Source: JADHUC01 sp964617665
Lineage (GTDB): Bacteria; Planctomycetota; Planctomycetia; Pirellulales; Pirellulaceae
Reading direction: 5' to 3'
DNA: 64,000 bases
Assembly (NCBI GenBank): GCA_964617665.1
Contig: CAZUAH010000004.1
Location: forward strand, 16,441 to 80,440
Positions 33,514-42,967 of this stretch are shown here, piece after piece (positions within the stretch are counted from its first letter, which is position 1; every line of letters starts with the position of its first letter). The position numbers and the translations under genes were made by a program. The notes under the pieces were generated by a model. The model was not told where the DNA came from and ran no database searches. It was given only the letters and a program-made list of their open reading frames with translations.

Positions 33514-34476
33514 TCACGGCGTTTTCTCTTCCTTTTCCGCGAGCAGCGCCTCCAATTCCACAATCTCCGCGCGAAGTCGCTCGATTTCTGCTTCTTTCTC
33601 CGCCAGTTGCTCTCGTAGCTTTGGTAACCGCTTTTCGGGTGATCCTTCTACCAGTCGGTGTATGATGTCCAGCACTAGTATGCCCCGAAACATCCGCGTG
33701 CTTAGCCCGCGCAATCGGTACACGCGCGCAACTCGAGTGACCTGTTGCACCCGGAGTACACGGCCCACACGCAACATACGTAAGAAACTGATCAGTGGCA
33801 GGCAGATGATTGCGATGTCGATCCAGTGTTCTTTGCAGTAGCGGAATTTCTTTGCGACGATCGAGACCATGACGATGAACTCGATGGCGAAGGCGTACCA
33901 GATCACGGCTTCAATCGACTTCAGGAATAGACTCAATTCCCGACTGCCTACGATATTCTTGGTCATCCAATAGAACTCGAACCCAAGTATGGGCAGTACC
34001 AACAGGGCAAATACGATCATCGGCACGCTGAACCCCTTTTCCACGCGTTGCACCAGATCTTCATCGACGCGAGCCCAGCCAATACGCGGCAACCAGACGG
34101 ATCGCCCGTCAACATGATCGCGGCCACCGAGACGAAATGGCGGACACACGCAATAGAGTAAGCCTCGCCGCCAGCATCTGCTCTTGGCTGCAATGTGGGC
34201 AATCGATTCCACAATGAACAACGGATGTAGAATGGCCAGCATCCACGCGCAGGGCGCGATCACGCCCCAGCCCTCGCCTCGTATGTTCAGCATTGCTGCG
34301 ACCACCGCCAGATAGCCGACCGATACCCAACACATGACAGGCCCCAGCCACCGGTCCAGACGCGTCACCGAGACCTCCGACTGGTGCGCCTCGTCAGAGG
34401 AGGCGTCCTCCAGTGGTTGGGTGGTGCTCCGGCGCGGCTTGTCGGTCGAGCAAACGCTCGGTTCCTGTGAGGCCAT
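33514..34476 (-). CDS. Voltage-sensor-only membrane protein with C-terminal coiled coil
   Basis: 320 residues from ATG 34476 (GTG at 34509 is an alternative; neither has a clear ribosome site). About five to six membrane segments: two N-terminal helices, then S1-like PMIVFALLVLPILGFEFYW, S2-like IWYAFAIEFIVMVSIVAKKF and S3-like HWIDIAIICLPLISF. The S4 helix has arginine at every third position from about residue 233 (RMLRVGRVLRVQQVTRVARV). No S5, selectivity filter or S6 follows. The last ~35 residues (LREQLAEKEAEIERLRAEI) are a coiled coil. This is the layout of Hv1-like proton channels or voltage-sensor-only proteins. Ion and gating are inference. Confidence 0.8.
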   Translation of the reverse strand: MASQEPSVCSTDKPRRSTTQPLEDASSDEAHQSEVSVTRLDRWLGPVMCWVSVGYLAVVAAMLNIRGEGWGVIAPCAWMLAILHPLFIVESIAHIAAKSRCWRRGLLYCVCPPFRLGGRDHVDGRSVWLPRIGWARVDEDLVQRVEKGFSVPMIVFALLVLPILGFEFYWMTKNIVGSRELSLFLKSIEAVIWYAFAIEFIVMVSIVAKKFRYCKEHWIDIAIICLPLISFLRMLRVGRVLRVQQVTRVARVYRLRGLSTRMFRGILVLDIIHRLVEGSPEKRLPKLREQLAEKEAEIERLRAEIVELEALLAEKEEKTP

Positions 34477-34555
34477 GTGTCGACTGTGTTGAGTAGGGGC
34501 AATGCCCACTGCAGAGAGTTATCGCGTATTGGCGAGTTGTGTCCTCCGGTGGTGC

Positions 34556-36760
34556 TTAATACTCGTGCTCTTCGCCGCTGTCTTCTTCCAGCGTAGAAAA
34601 GTCGGATTTGGCCACTTGGCGAATCGTCCTATTGTCGACCTCTTCACGTAGCCGGGCAATGGCCTCGTGAATTGGCATGGCACCCAAATCGCCTTCGATG
34701 CGATCTCGCAACGCCACCGCGTCCGACGCGGCTTCACGCGGGCCGACGACGGCCATGTACGGAATCAATTCCAGTTGTGCATCGCGGATTTTGGCTTGGA
34801 CCTTGGCACCACGCAGATCGGTCGTCACGCGGAAGCCGGCGTCGGCTAACCGCTGTTCCACCGCTTTGGCATAGTCGTCCGATTTCTCGCTGAGCGGTAG
34901 TACACGAATCTGTTCCGGTGCCAACCACAATGGAAACGCTCCAGCGAAATGCTCGATCAGCATGCCGACAAAACGCTCGAGCGAACCGAACGGTGCGCGA
35001 TGGATCATCACTGGGCGATGCGCCTGATTGTCGCGCCCGATGTACTCCAATTCGAACCGCTCAGGCAGGTTGTAATCCAACTGAACCGTCCCTAGTTGCC
35101 ACTGACGTCCGATGCAATCGCGCACCATGAAGTCCGCTTTGGGGCCGTAGAAGGCAGCTTCTCCCTCTTGCGTTTCATAGTCCAGGCCCGATTCGCTAAG
35201 AACCTTGTGTAGCGCCGCTTCGGCCCGTTCCCAGTTCTCGTCGCTGCCCACATACTTGTCGCTGCTCGCGTCGCGCAGAGATAGGTGCACTTTGTAGTCG
35301 GTCAAACCGACGCTCTCCAACACGAACCTGGTCAAATCCAATGTCGCTCGGAACTCCTGCTCGACTTGGTCGGACGTGCAGAAGATATGGGCATCGTCCT
35401 GCGTCAACCCGCGGACGCGCAACATGCCGCTCAATTCGCCCGTCTGCTCGTAACGGTAGACCGTGCCGAATTCAGCCAAGCGTACCGGCAACTCCCGGTA
35501 GCTGCGGGGCTGCGACTTGTACATCTGCACGTGATGCGGGCAGTTCATCGGCTTCAACAGATAACGCTCTTGCTTGCGCTGCCAAGCCCGAAGATGCTCG
35601 ACGCGATCTGCTGGAGTATCCTCAGCTGAGTATCCACACTCCTCTGCATCAAACCCCAACACTGTGGCGGCTTCGATTAGCTTCCGCTCGTCCTCGACGG
35701 AGATAGTGTCCTCCGCGTCGTCCGAGTCCAGCTTGCCAACCAGGAAGTCGACGATTTGCCCTGCGTCGTGGTGAAAGACGGGAGCGAACTGCGATTCGCG
35801 ATAGTACGGGAAGTGACCGCTCGTCTCGTACAAGTCGACCCGCCCAATGTGCGGCGAGTAGACGGGCTCATACCCGCGGGCCAACAATTCCCTCTTGATG
35901 AACTCCTCCAATATCCCTCGCACAGTCGCCCCTTTGGGCAACCAGAGGCAAAGCCCTGACCCGACCGAATCCGGGTCCAAGGCGAACAGTTGCAGCTTCC
36001 GGCCCAACACGCGGTGATCGCGTCGTTTTGCCTCTTCCACCTGTTGCAGGTATTGCTTCAAGTCCTTCTTGCTGAACCACGCGGTTCCATATAGCCGCTG
36101 AAGTTGCTTGTTCTTGGCATCGCCTTTCCAGTACGAGCCGGCAATTGAAAGCAGCTTGAACGCCTTGATCTTGCCGGCATGAGGAATATGCGGGCCGCGG
36201 CACAAATCGATGAACTCGCCCTGCCGGTAGAAAGTCAGCGCATCGTCGTCGGCAAGCCCCGTATCGATATGTTCGACCTTAAGGTCCTGGCGTAGATCCT
36301 TGCACAGTTCGACAGCCTTTTCGCGTTCCAGCGTGAGCAGTTCGAAAGCTTCCGCTTCCTTGATGATCTTGGCCATCTCCTCTTCGATCTTGGCAAAATC
36401 ATCCTCGTTGAGTTTGTGTTCCAGGTCGAAGTCGTAGTAGAAGCCATTGGCCCCCGGCGGGCCGAACGCCAGCGAAACGTCCGTAAACACCCGCATCACC
36501 GCGCGCGCCATTACGTGTGCACACGAATGGCGCAAGACACTTTGGGCTTTGGGATCTCTGTCCGTCAGAAGAAACAGCGGGATTGGCCTTTCGTCCGTCA
36601 ACTCCGTCAGCGGTCGCGTTGCATCTACCACTTGACCATCAATTTCCGCGGCGACAACTGCGGAAGCCAGACGCGACCCAATGGACTCGGCAACGTCCAA
36701 AGCGGTAGCTTGATCGGGATGCTCAGTGATAGAACCGTCGGGTAGCTTAACCTGAATCAT
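34556..36760 (-). CDS. thrS: Threonyl-tRNA synthetase with internal insertion
   Basis: 734 residues (E. coli ThrRS is ~640). The N-terminal TGS domain (1-62) is followed by the editing domain with HSCAHVMARAVM at 78-89 and the SYWKGD motif at 209-214. The class II catalytic core carries MNCPHHVQM around 405-413 (Cys407 is the expected zinc ligand; the usual MNCPGH has His in place of Gly), RYEQTGELSGMLRVRG for motif 2, and a C-terminal anticodon domain. Residues ~330-400 form an insertion before the MNCP motif, acidic and charged, absent from the E. coli enzyme. ATG at 36760; gene runs opposite to the cupin at 36995. Confidence 0.95.
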   Translation of the reverse strand: MIQVKLPDGSITEHPDQATALDVAESIGSRLASAVVAAEIDGQVVDATRPLTELTDERPIPLFLLTDRDPKAQSVLRHSCAHVMARAVMRVFTDVSLAFGPPGANGFYYDFDLEHKLNEDDFAKIEEEMAKIIKEAEAFELLTLEREKAVELCKDLRQDLKVEHIDTGLADDDALTFYRQGEFIDLCRGPHIPHAGKIKAFKLLSIAGSYWKGDAKNKQLQRLYGTAWFSKKDLKQYLQQVEEAKRRDHRVLGRKLQLFALDPDSVGSGLCLWLPKGATVRGILEEFIKRELLARGYEPVYSPHIGRVDLYETSGHFPYYRESQFAPVFHHDAGQIVDFLVGKLDSDDAEDTISVEDERKLIEAATVLGFDAEECGYSAEDTPADRVEHLRAWQRKQERYLLKPMNCPHHVQMYKSQPRSYRELPVRLAEFGTVYRYEQTGELSGMLRVRGLTQDDAHIFCTSDQVEQEFRATLDLTRFVLESVGLTDYKVHLSLRDASSDKYVGSDENWERAEAALHKVLSESGLDYETQEGEAAFYGPKADFMVRDCIGRQWQLGTVQLDYNLPERFELEYIGRDNQAHRPVMIHRAPFGSLERFVGMLIEHFAGAFPLWLAPEQIRVLPLSEKSDDYAKAVEQRLADAGFRVTTDLRGAKVQAKIRDAQLELIPYMAVVGPREAASDAVALRDRIEGDLGAMPIHEAIARLREEVDNRTIRQVAKSDFSTLEEDSGEEHEY

Positions 36761-36994
36761 AGCGATTCCTTCGTTGCTGGATGCACGACCGTGGTCGCCG
36801 CTACGAAAGGCAACTGTCGGCCTTCATCCCAAGTAGAAATAGTCCGGATGCCTTATGATAGGTGGCGCGTTCAATGCGTCAACAGCAACTGCCTACGGTA
36901 TCACCCGCCAAACGAAGGGTTATGGCGACTCGAAAATGCGTCTGATAAGATCCCCCTGATGTGTTATGAGTGACGCATAAAGGAACCACAAATC

Positions 36995-37360
36995 ATGGCT
37001 ACCGACGCTGTCTCTCGCGGATACGAAATTGCCGATTTCGCAGACATCCAAAGCGTTGCCTGCCCCTGCGGCACGGCGCGGCGGGCGTTTGCCGATGTCG
37101 AGGATTTCCCGGGTACGGTCCACGTGACCGAGATCTCGGTCGATGCTCGTTTGCACTATCACAAGCGGCTGACCGAGACCTACTACATCCTGGAATGCGG
37201 TCCTGACGCCCAGATGCAACTGAATGACGATATCATCGATGTTCATCCAGGCATGTGCATCCTGATTCGTCCGGGTGTCAGGCATCGAGCGGTTGGCAAG
37301 ATGAAGGTGTTGATCGTCGTCTTGCCGAAATTCGATCCCGAAGACGAATGGTTTGACTAA
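36995..37360 (+). CDS. Single-domain cupin
   Basis: 121 residues, cytoplasmic. A single cupin fold with metal ligands His54, His56, Glu61 and His97 (HYHKRLTETYYIL and RPGVRHRAVG). Small cupins bind a metal and often act as isomerases, dioxygenases or sugar-binding proteins. The substrate is not evident. AAGGA lies about 10 bases before the ATG. Divergent from thrS and 128 bases before the propeller gene on the same strand. Confidence 0.88.
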   Translation: MATDAVSRGYEIADFADIQSVACPCGTARRAFADVEDFPGTVHVTEISVDARLHYHKRLTETYYILECGPDAQMQLNDDIIDVHPGMCILIRPGVRHRAVGKMKVLIVVLPKFDPEDEWFD

Positions 37361-37488
37361 GCAGTGCTTAGAAACAAATGCGCGGTTGCCTGTGCCGGAT
37401 TTGGGAGAAACACAGCATTCAACACACTTCCAACGGTGCAAGCAATGTCAACGTCCGCTTAGCAGCTTCACAAAGGAACTGGAAGATC

Positions 37489-39501
37489 ATGGACCCTCGA
37501 AACATTTTGGCTTGGTCTCTGCTGTGTGCGATTGTGATTCCGTTTTGCGGGTGTGGTGGCGATCAACAACCGTCTACCCCCGCCCCGACGGACACAACCA
37601 CCGGCGATCCTGTCGCAGAGCCGTTCGACGCCAGCGACAAACCCGAAGATCCGCCATTCGTACCGGAGGATGAGACCGAGACGACGGAGTCGGAATCGAC
37701 GGAACCAGAGACAACCGAAGCCGAGACCGAGGAGACGTCGACCGAACCAGAAACCGAAGACCCGTTCGATGGCGGGATGACAACCGAACCTGCGAAAGAC
37801 GAGCCGTCGTCCGAAGATCCATTTGAGACTAGCACGCCTACTGAGCCTGAGAAAAAGGACATTCCAGCAGAACCCGCAAAGGACGAACCGGCTCCAGTCG
37901 CTGAACCCTACACATCCGAAGAAGATGGATCCAAATCGTCGGCAACGCCGGACGCCGCCGACCGTGTCGTCACTGGCGATTGGCCATGCTGGGGTGGCAA
38001 CAATGGCCGCAACATGGTGAATGCGACAACTGGCATAGACATCGATTTTTCGCCGATCGTCGAGCAAAGAAAACATCCCGTGACGGGAAAGATGGTCGAG
38101 AGAAAGAGGTCCAGGAGTATCGAGGAAGACATCAAGAATCTCCTCTGGACCGCGGAGTTGGGTTCGCAGACTTACGGAAACCCCGTCGTTGCCGATGGCA
38201 AAGTATTGGTCGGCACCAATAACGGCGCCGAGTATCGGCCAGAGCACGAAGGCGACCGTGGTTGTCTGCTGTGTTTCGACGAGAAGACGGGCAAGTTTCT
38301 GTGGCAGTTGACTCGCGAGAAGTTGGAAGACGGCCGGGGTTTCGATTGGCCCGACGTTGGTATCTGCTCGACGCCGTTTGTCGAAGGCGACCGCGTTTGG
38401 CTGGTCACCAACCGCTGTGAACTGATGTGTCTGGACCTCCAAGGCTTCTATGACGACGGAGAAAACGACGGGCCGTATACCGACGAAGTGGACACCGAGA
38501 AACAAGACGCCGACATCGTCTGGATACTAGACATGTTCAGCGATCTGGGCGTCCGGCCACACAACCAAGCCACCAGTTCGCCCGCCGTTCACGAAGATAT
38601 GGTTTGCGTGCTCACGTCCAACGGTGTCGACGAAGACACTCACGAAGAGATCCCTGCACCGAAGGCTCCGAGCTTTCTGGGTGTGAACAAGAACACGGGC
38701 GAAGTTGTTTGGCAAGACAACACGGCGTCGGACAAGGTCCTGCACGGACAGTGGAGTTCACCGGCCATCGGCATCGTCAACGGGCAAGCCCAAGTGTACA
38801 TGGCCGCTGGCGATGGCTGGGTCTACGCTTTGGACGTGAAGACGGGCGAGCACATCTGGAAATTCGACTTGAACCCCAAAGACTCCGAGTGGAAAGAAGC
38901 CGGTCGCGGCGACCGCAATTCGGTGATCGCCACACCGGTCTTCTACGAGAACAGCGTCGTGGTTGGTGTCGGAGAGGACCCGGAATACGGCGACGACCTC
39001 GGACACATCTATCGTATCGACGTGACGAAGAAAGGCGACATCAGCCCGGAAACGCCCGACCGCAAGACGAATCCCAATTCCGGTCAGATCTGGCACTTGG
39101 GCGGCATGGACGAAGACGGTTCGCAGACCGGCGAGCAAGGCGCCGAAGCTTTCCGCCGCACCATGTCCACCGTCGCGATCCACGAAGGGCTGGTCTACGC
39201 CCCAGACTTGAGCGGTCGAATCCACTGTATCGACTTCGAGACCGGCAAGCGGTACTGGGAAGCCGACATCATGGCCACCGTCTGGGGATCGCCCATGGTA
39301 GCCGACGGCAAAATGTTCGTCGGCGACGAAGACGGCATCGTATCAGCCTTCGCCGTCGGCAAGGAATTGAAGAAGCTAGGGGAAGTCGAGAGCACCTCGT
39401 CGATCTACGGCACGCCCGCCATCGCCAATGGCGTCATATTCCTGAACGACAGCCGGCAACTCTACGCAATCGCCACGCAATTGAAGCAAACGGGAGAGTA
39501 G
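37489..39501 (+). CDS. Lipoprotein-like PQQ/BamB-type propeller protein
   Basis: 670 residues from ATG 37489 (GGAAG close upstream; the frame is open 37 codons further but without a better start). Residues 1-22 are a signal with cysteines near CGCGG, so lipoprotein processing is possible but the lipobox is not canonical. Residues ~25-140 are an acidic Glu/Pro/Thr tract (EPETTEAETEETSTEPETE). A propeller follows with WTAELGSQTYGNPVVADGK, VYALDVKTGEHIW, IHCIDFETGKRYW and FVGDEDGI, one of each type per blade. Eight-bladed quinoprotein-like. No PQQ-ligand set was found, so binding of PQQ is doubtful. Function unknown. Confidence 0.83.
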   Translation: MDPRNILAWSLLCAIVIPFCGCGGDQQPSTPAPTDTTTGDPVAEPFDASDKPEDPPFVPEDETETTESESTEPETTEAETEETSTEPETEDPFDGGMTTEPAKDEPSSEDPFETSTPTEPEKKDIPAEPAKDEPAPVAEPYTSEEDGSKSSATPDAADRVVTGDWPCWGGNNGRNMVNATTGIDIDFSPIVEQRKHPVTGKMVERKRSRSIEEDIKNLLWTAELGSQTYGNPVVADGKVLVGTNNGAEYRPEHEGDRGCLLCFDEKTGKFLWQLTREKLEDGRGFDWPDVGICSTPFVEGDRVWLVTNRCELMCLDLQGFYDDGENDGPYTDEVDTEKQDADIVWILDMFSDLGVRPHNQATSSPAVHEDMVCVLTSNGVDEDTHEEIPAPKAPSFLGVNKNTGEVVWQDNTASDKVLHGQWSSPAIGIVNGQAQVYMAAGDGWVYALDVKTGEHIWKFDLNPKDSEWKEAGRGDRNSVIATPVFYENSVVVGVGEDPEYGDDLGHIYRIDVTKKGDISPETPDRKTNPNSGQIWHLGGMDEDGSQTGEQGAEAFRRTMSTVAIHEGLVYAPDLSGRIHCIDFETGKRYWEADIMATVWGSPMVADGKMFVGDEDGIVSAFAVGKELKKLGEVESTSSIYGTPAIANGVIFLNDSRQLYAIATQLKQTGE

Positions 39502-39573
39502 CGACTCCCGTTCCCATTTCCACCCGAATGAAGCCTCCTACTGCGCGTATCTTCGGCCGAATTGAACTACGAC

Positions 39574-39605
39574 CCCGCGATTCACGTCCGGGACGCGATC
39601 GCGGG
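39574..39605. terminator. Bidirectional stem-loop between convergent genes
   Basis: CCCGCGAT at 39574-39581 pairs with ATCGCGGG at 39598-39605, with a nested CGTC/GACG stem in the loop. It lies between the propeller gene (ends 39501) and the convergent membrane protein (ends 39618). No T-run follows on either strand, so a stabilising or attenuating hairpin is also possible. Confidence 0.45.
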
Positions 39606-39617
39606 CGGTTGCTGCAT

Positions 39618-40652
39618 CTAGATGAACGCCAGGACGACGAAGAAAAGCACCACAAGAAGCGAGATGACCACTGCCGTAACCACGGCTTCCAGGCGAGACT
39701 GCTGGATACCATAGAACTGCATAACGCCCCCCTGCAGCAAATACACGGTGATCGCGATGGCCAGTGGTATCGATATCAGATCCGCGATCTTGAAACGGCC
39801 TAATGTCTCGCCCAGCCACGCCAGGCCTCGAGTAACGTCGGCGAAAGGTAACAAGATCAGCCCCGCGATCTTGGATATGGGGCAAAGCACCGTCATGCAG
39901 AGATTGAACCACCATCCGTATTGCCATCTCCTGAACAGACCGATGCCGCCAAAGAGATACAGGGCTCCAACAGATAGATAGAGAATGATAATGACGATCA
40001 ATTTGAACGTCACTTCGGCGAACTCGGCGACATCCTCGGCCGGAACTCTGGGTCTTGCCCCTTGGAGAAACGGCATGAACATGGCCAATACGATTATCAG
40101 TCCGCAGCCCAGAAAGAACACGGCCGGGAACATGTCCAGAATGCCCAGAAGGATGGTACATATTGGGCGCCTTACATCCGGAAGTTCCCGTCGCTGGGTG
40201 GTTGCCGATTCTTTTTGATAGACATACTGAGAGAGGATCTCGTCCTCGGTCGGCACCTGGGGTTCATCGAGGTCCTTTTGGGCAGGCAGGCCCCCCGCGC
40301 GGTCCTGTTCCGTTAACTCGTCAAGCAGCGATGCGACTCCGGAGGCGGCAGCCTGTGGCGGCGCCTGCGGCGCAGGAATCTGCAAAACCGTCCCGCAATT
40401 ACACCGAGCGGTCGTTCCAGCCATCGATCTGTCCGCCTGATGCCTCTGGCCGCACTTGGGGCATTGGATGATGATCTTGGACGGCGACTGCGCTGCTGCG
40501 GACGGCCGCGTTTGAGGACGCGCCTGCTGTGGCTTGCTGGCGAGCGGCACGGTAAGGATGCCGCCGCATGCACATTTCGCCTGCGTTCCGCGCATTTGCT
40601 CGTCAACTTGGTGTACCACACTGCAGTGCGGACAACGGACGGCGATCGTCAT
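39618..40652 (-). CDS. Zinc-ribbon membrane protein (two ribbons)
   Basis: 344 residues from ATG 40652, which begins at MTIAVRCPHC; the frame is open upstream but that part is unlikely to be translated. Two zinc-ribbon-like modules lie in the first ~95 residues: CPHC ... CACGGILTVP and CPKC ... CNCGTVLQIP, joined by Pro/Ala/Gln-rich linkers. Five or six transmembrane helices follow (ILDMFPAVFFLGCGLIIVLA, ILYLSVGALYLFGGIGLF, IADLISIPLAIAITVYLL and VVTAVVISLLVVLFFVVLAF). Possibly a stress- or secretion-associated membrane protein. Related ribbon also in the next gene at 40962-42875, 309 bases away. Confidence 0.78.
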   Translation of the reverse strand: MTIAVRCPHCSVVHQVDEQMRGTQAKCACGGILTVPLASKPQQARPQTRPSAAAQSPSKIIIQCPKCGQRHQADRSMAGTTARCNCGTVLQIPAPQAPPQAAASGVASLLDELTEQDRAGGLPAQKDLDEPQVPTEDEILSQYVYQKESATTQRRELPDVRRPICTILLGILDMFPAVFFLGCGLIIVLAMFMPFLQGARPRVPAEDVAEFAEVTFKLIVIIILYLSVGALYLFGGIGLFRRWQYGWWFNLCMTVLCPISKIAGLILLPFADVTRGLAWLGETLGRFKIADLISIPLAIAITVYLLQGGVMQFYGIQQSRLEAVVTAVVISLLVVLFFVVLAFI

Positions 40653-40961
40653 TTGAATCTTCTCAGAGCGAGACGGAAAAGACGTTCCTACCCACTCCAC
40701 GACCAACGAGGCGACGAAGTGCGACCTGAGTCGACCGATCGGGAGCCGACCGGGGATTGAGAGGAGACCCCCAATTCGTGCAGTTGTACCCGCTGGTTTG
40801 GGACTCCGCAACCAGTCTCCAGAGACGTCACGCGCCAGGAGAAACGACGAAGAAGGGAACTGGCGTCAACTTGGCGCGAGGGCCATCGCCGCACACACGG
40901 CCTCAGCGGCAGCCAAGTTTGGCTTGGAACGGAAGAGCGGACGAAGAGAAATGGCCGGATC
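40653..40961. other. Intergenic, no gene seen
   Basis: 309 bases between the two minus-strand zinc-ribbon genes. It ought to hold the promoter of the downstream gene, but I see no credible ORF or strong promoter pair. Confidence 0.4.
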
Positions 40962-42875
40962 TCATTCGACGATCGCCGGCAGTGCCAGGTGTTCGTCGGA
41001 CAAGGGCACAAAGTAGGGGAGATCCAATCTGTGGATATCGCCAATCAGGCTCGAAATCATCCTCTTCCGCACTGAGGGATCATTGAGGTCTTCGGAGCGG
41101 CAACCACGCACGGTAGGCGTCATGAGCGTATCCCGCCACAATGGTGTTTCGCATCCGGGGGTTATCAGTTCCGCGAATACGGCTCCTTTGGTCCCAATGG
41201 CCGAGCGCCGTGTGTCGACGGATCGAGGGTTAGAGAGGGATTGACGTTCGAAGATGGGCGGCGCGTTCCCCATCTGCTCGGTAAAGCGGAGGCGGAATAC
41301 GGCGTCCTGCCCAGATTCGACGCGGACCCCGTCGCGAGCCAACCGTGCAGTCAACGCTTCGGTAAGTTGCGATCGCGTGTCTTCCGCTCCTCCAATCAGT
41401 GAATCCAATTCCACCCGGATACTGACGGCTTGGCCAGGTGTGACAATCGCCGGCGCCCTTTCCTCGATCAACTTGAGCGATCGTCTCAGTCTGTCCCATG
41501 GAACCTCAACCAAGGCAATTTCTGTCGGAGGATGACCGAACACGCCCAGCAAGCGTCTTTCGTCTACGATATGAACAATGAGATCATCGCCAAACTCAAG
41601 TCGCACCTTCAGGATGACTCTCTTCGATTCGCGGTCAAAGATGTGACCACTCAACAGCCAGCCCTTGCCGTCCAGTAGCCATTGAACGGAATGCTCTGCG
41701 GTCCCGAGCACGTCCGTGACCCCACTCGCCGCTTCATCAAAGAGCAGGCTACCATCTCTATTCCATGAGATCAGACGCATTCTCGGGTGGGCAGACAACG
41801 CGGCGAGCGCTTGGCCGTCGGGTGAAAACGCCAATGCCTCGAGGCGAGAGTAAACGAACAAAGCGTCGTTGGGGGCGGGCTTGCGCATGGGACGCGGAGC
41901 ATTGTCGATGTCCGCGGACGGTTCGCGACGGACATCCATCTCCAGCGGCGGGTCCATCTTGGCGACCTGCTCGCCCGTCTGCGTGTTGTACAGCAGCAAG
42001 TGCTGGCCCCTTGCGTCTTTCGTCACGAAAGACTCGCCACCAGGGGCGAAGGCGATGCTGTCCCTTCGTAGATGCTTCTGGGGCGTCTGAAGCGGCGCCA
42101 TCATTTCGCCCGTCTCGACATCCCATACCTCAACCTGTCCCGCAACAGAGCCTTCGATCAACAGATACTTGTCCCGAGTGAGAGTCAAAATCTGTGAGCT
42201 CTTCACCGGCCGCCCAGGGATTTCCCACTGGATTTTCCCGGTCGGCGTGTGCCAGATCGTGATGGACGGGTCGGTTCGCGACGACGCCTTGACGCCCACG
42301 GCAAACCACTCGCCGTTGGCCGACAGCGCCCGCATCGTGTATTTGCCGTAGGTCCCTTCGAGACGCTGTACAACGCGGTTCTGTTCTAGATTCCACACAT
42401 CCTGATCGACGATCACGACAGGGCATCCCGATGGGCCCCCCGTAACGACCGTGCGGTGTTCTTGGTAGGGAATAGGAAAGCCTTGGCGGTTCTGAGCGTC
42501 TGGCGCATTGCTGCCATCGGACAGAATTGGGGAGTCCTCAGTTGATCGTGGGGACGCGGTGTCTCGACGGCCGCTCGACAAAAAGCTGTTGATCAGCATG
42601 GCGAGTAGCATCAGCACCGCAGTGCCGCCCCCAATAGCACAGACGATCCAGACAACCGGCGGAATCTTGCTGCGGGCACCGGTACCGCTGGCTCGCGCAG
42701 GTTTTGCCGCGGGTTGGGCCGGCAGCGTGTGAGGCCGTTCCACGGGCGTGGGACCGCTGTTGGGATACGGAACAGTGAGGACCGTACCGCAGCGATTGCA
42801 CTGCGCCCGTGTTCCGGCCATCCTGTCATCGACAACAAACGCGTCGCTGCACCGGGAACAACGAAATTGAATCAT
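40962..42875 (-). CDS. Zinc-ribbon, single-TM, WD40-like propeller protein
   Basis: 637 residues. N-terminal ribbon CSRCSDAF ... CNRCGTVLTVP (residues 6-37), Pro/Ala linker, one transmembrane helix around residue 75-95 (WIVCAIGGGTAVLMLLAMLI), then a seven-bladed-like WD40/quinoprotein propeller (ITIWHTPTGKIQW, QVEVWDVETGEMM, HLLLYNTQTGEQV, LEALAFSPDGQAL). The last ~180 residues are mixed (LTEALTARLARDGV). Signal-anchor topology puts the ribbon in the cytoplasm and the propeller outside. Start ATG 42875. Function unknown. Confidence 0.8.
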   Translation of the reverse strand: MIQFRCSRCSDAFVVDDRMAGTRAQCNRCGTVLTVPYPNSGPTPVERPHTLPAQPAAKPARASGTGARSKIPPVVWIVCAIGGGTAVLMLLAMLINSFLSSGRRDTASPRSTEDSPILSDGSNAPDAQNRQGFPIPYQEHRTVVTGGPSGCPVVIVDQDVWNLEQNRVVQRLEGTYGKYTMRALSANGEWFAVGVKASSRTDPSITIWHTPTGKIQWEIPGRPVKSSQILTLTRDKYLLIEGSVAGQVEVWDVETGEMMAPLQTPQKHLRRDSIAFAPGGESFVTKDARGQHLLLYNTQTGEQVAKMDPPLEMDVRREPSADIDNAPRPMRKPAPNDALFVYSRLEALAFSPDGQALAALSAHPRMRLISWNRDGSLLFDEAASGVTDVLGTAEHSVQWLLDGKGWLLSGHIFDRESKRVILKVRLEFGDDLIVHIVDERRLLGVFGHPPTEIALVEVPWDRLRRSLKLIEERAPAIVTPGQAVSIRVELDSLIGGAEDTRSQLTEALTARLARDGVRVESGQDAVFRLRFTEQMGNAPPIFERQSLSNPRSVDTRRSAIGTKGAVFAELITPGCETPLWRDTLMTPTVRGCRSEDLNDPSVRKRMISSLIGDIHRLDLPYFVPLSDEHLALPAIVE

Positions 42876-42967
42876 CGTCTGCCTTCGAGAGCTTCATTCG
42901 GTCGAACGCCTCTGGGCCCAGGCCGTCCGAGTTCTCGACCGAACTTCACAGCCGCTGCGAGTTGCTG

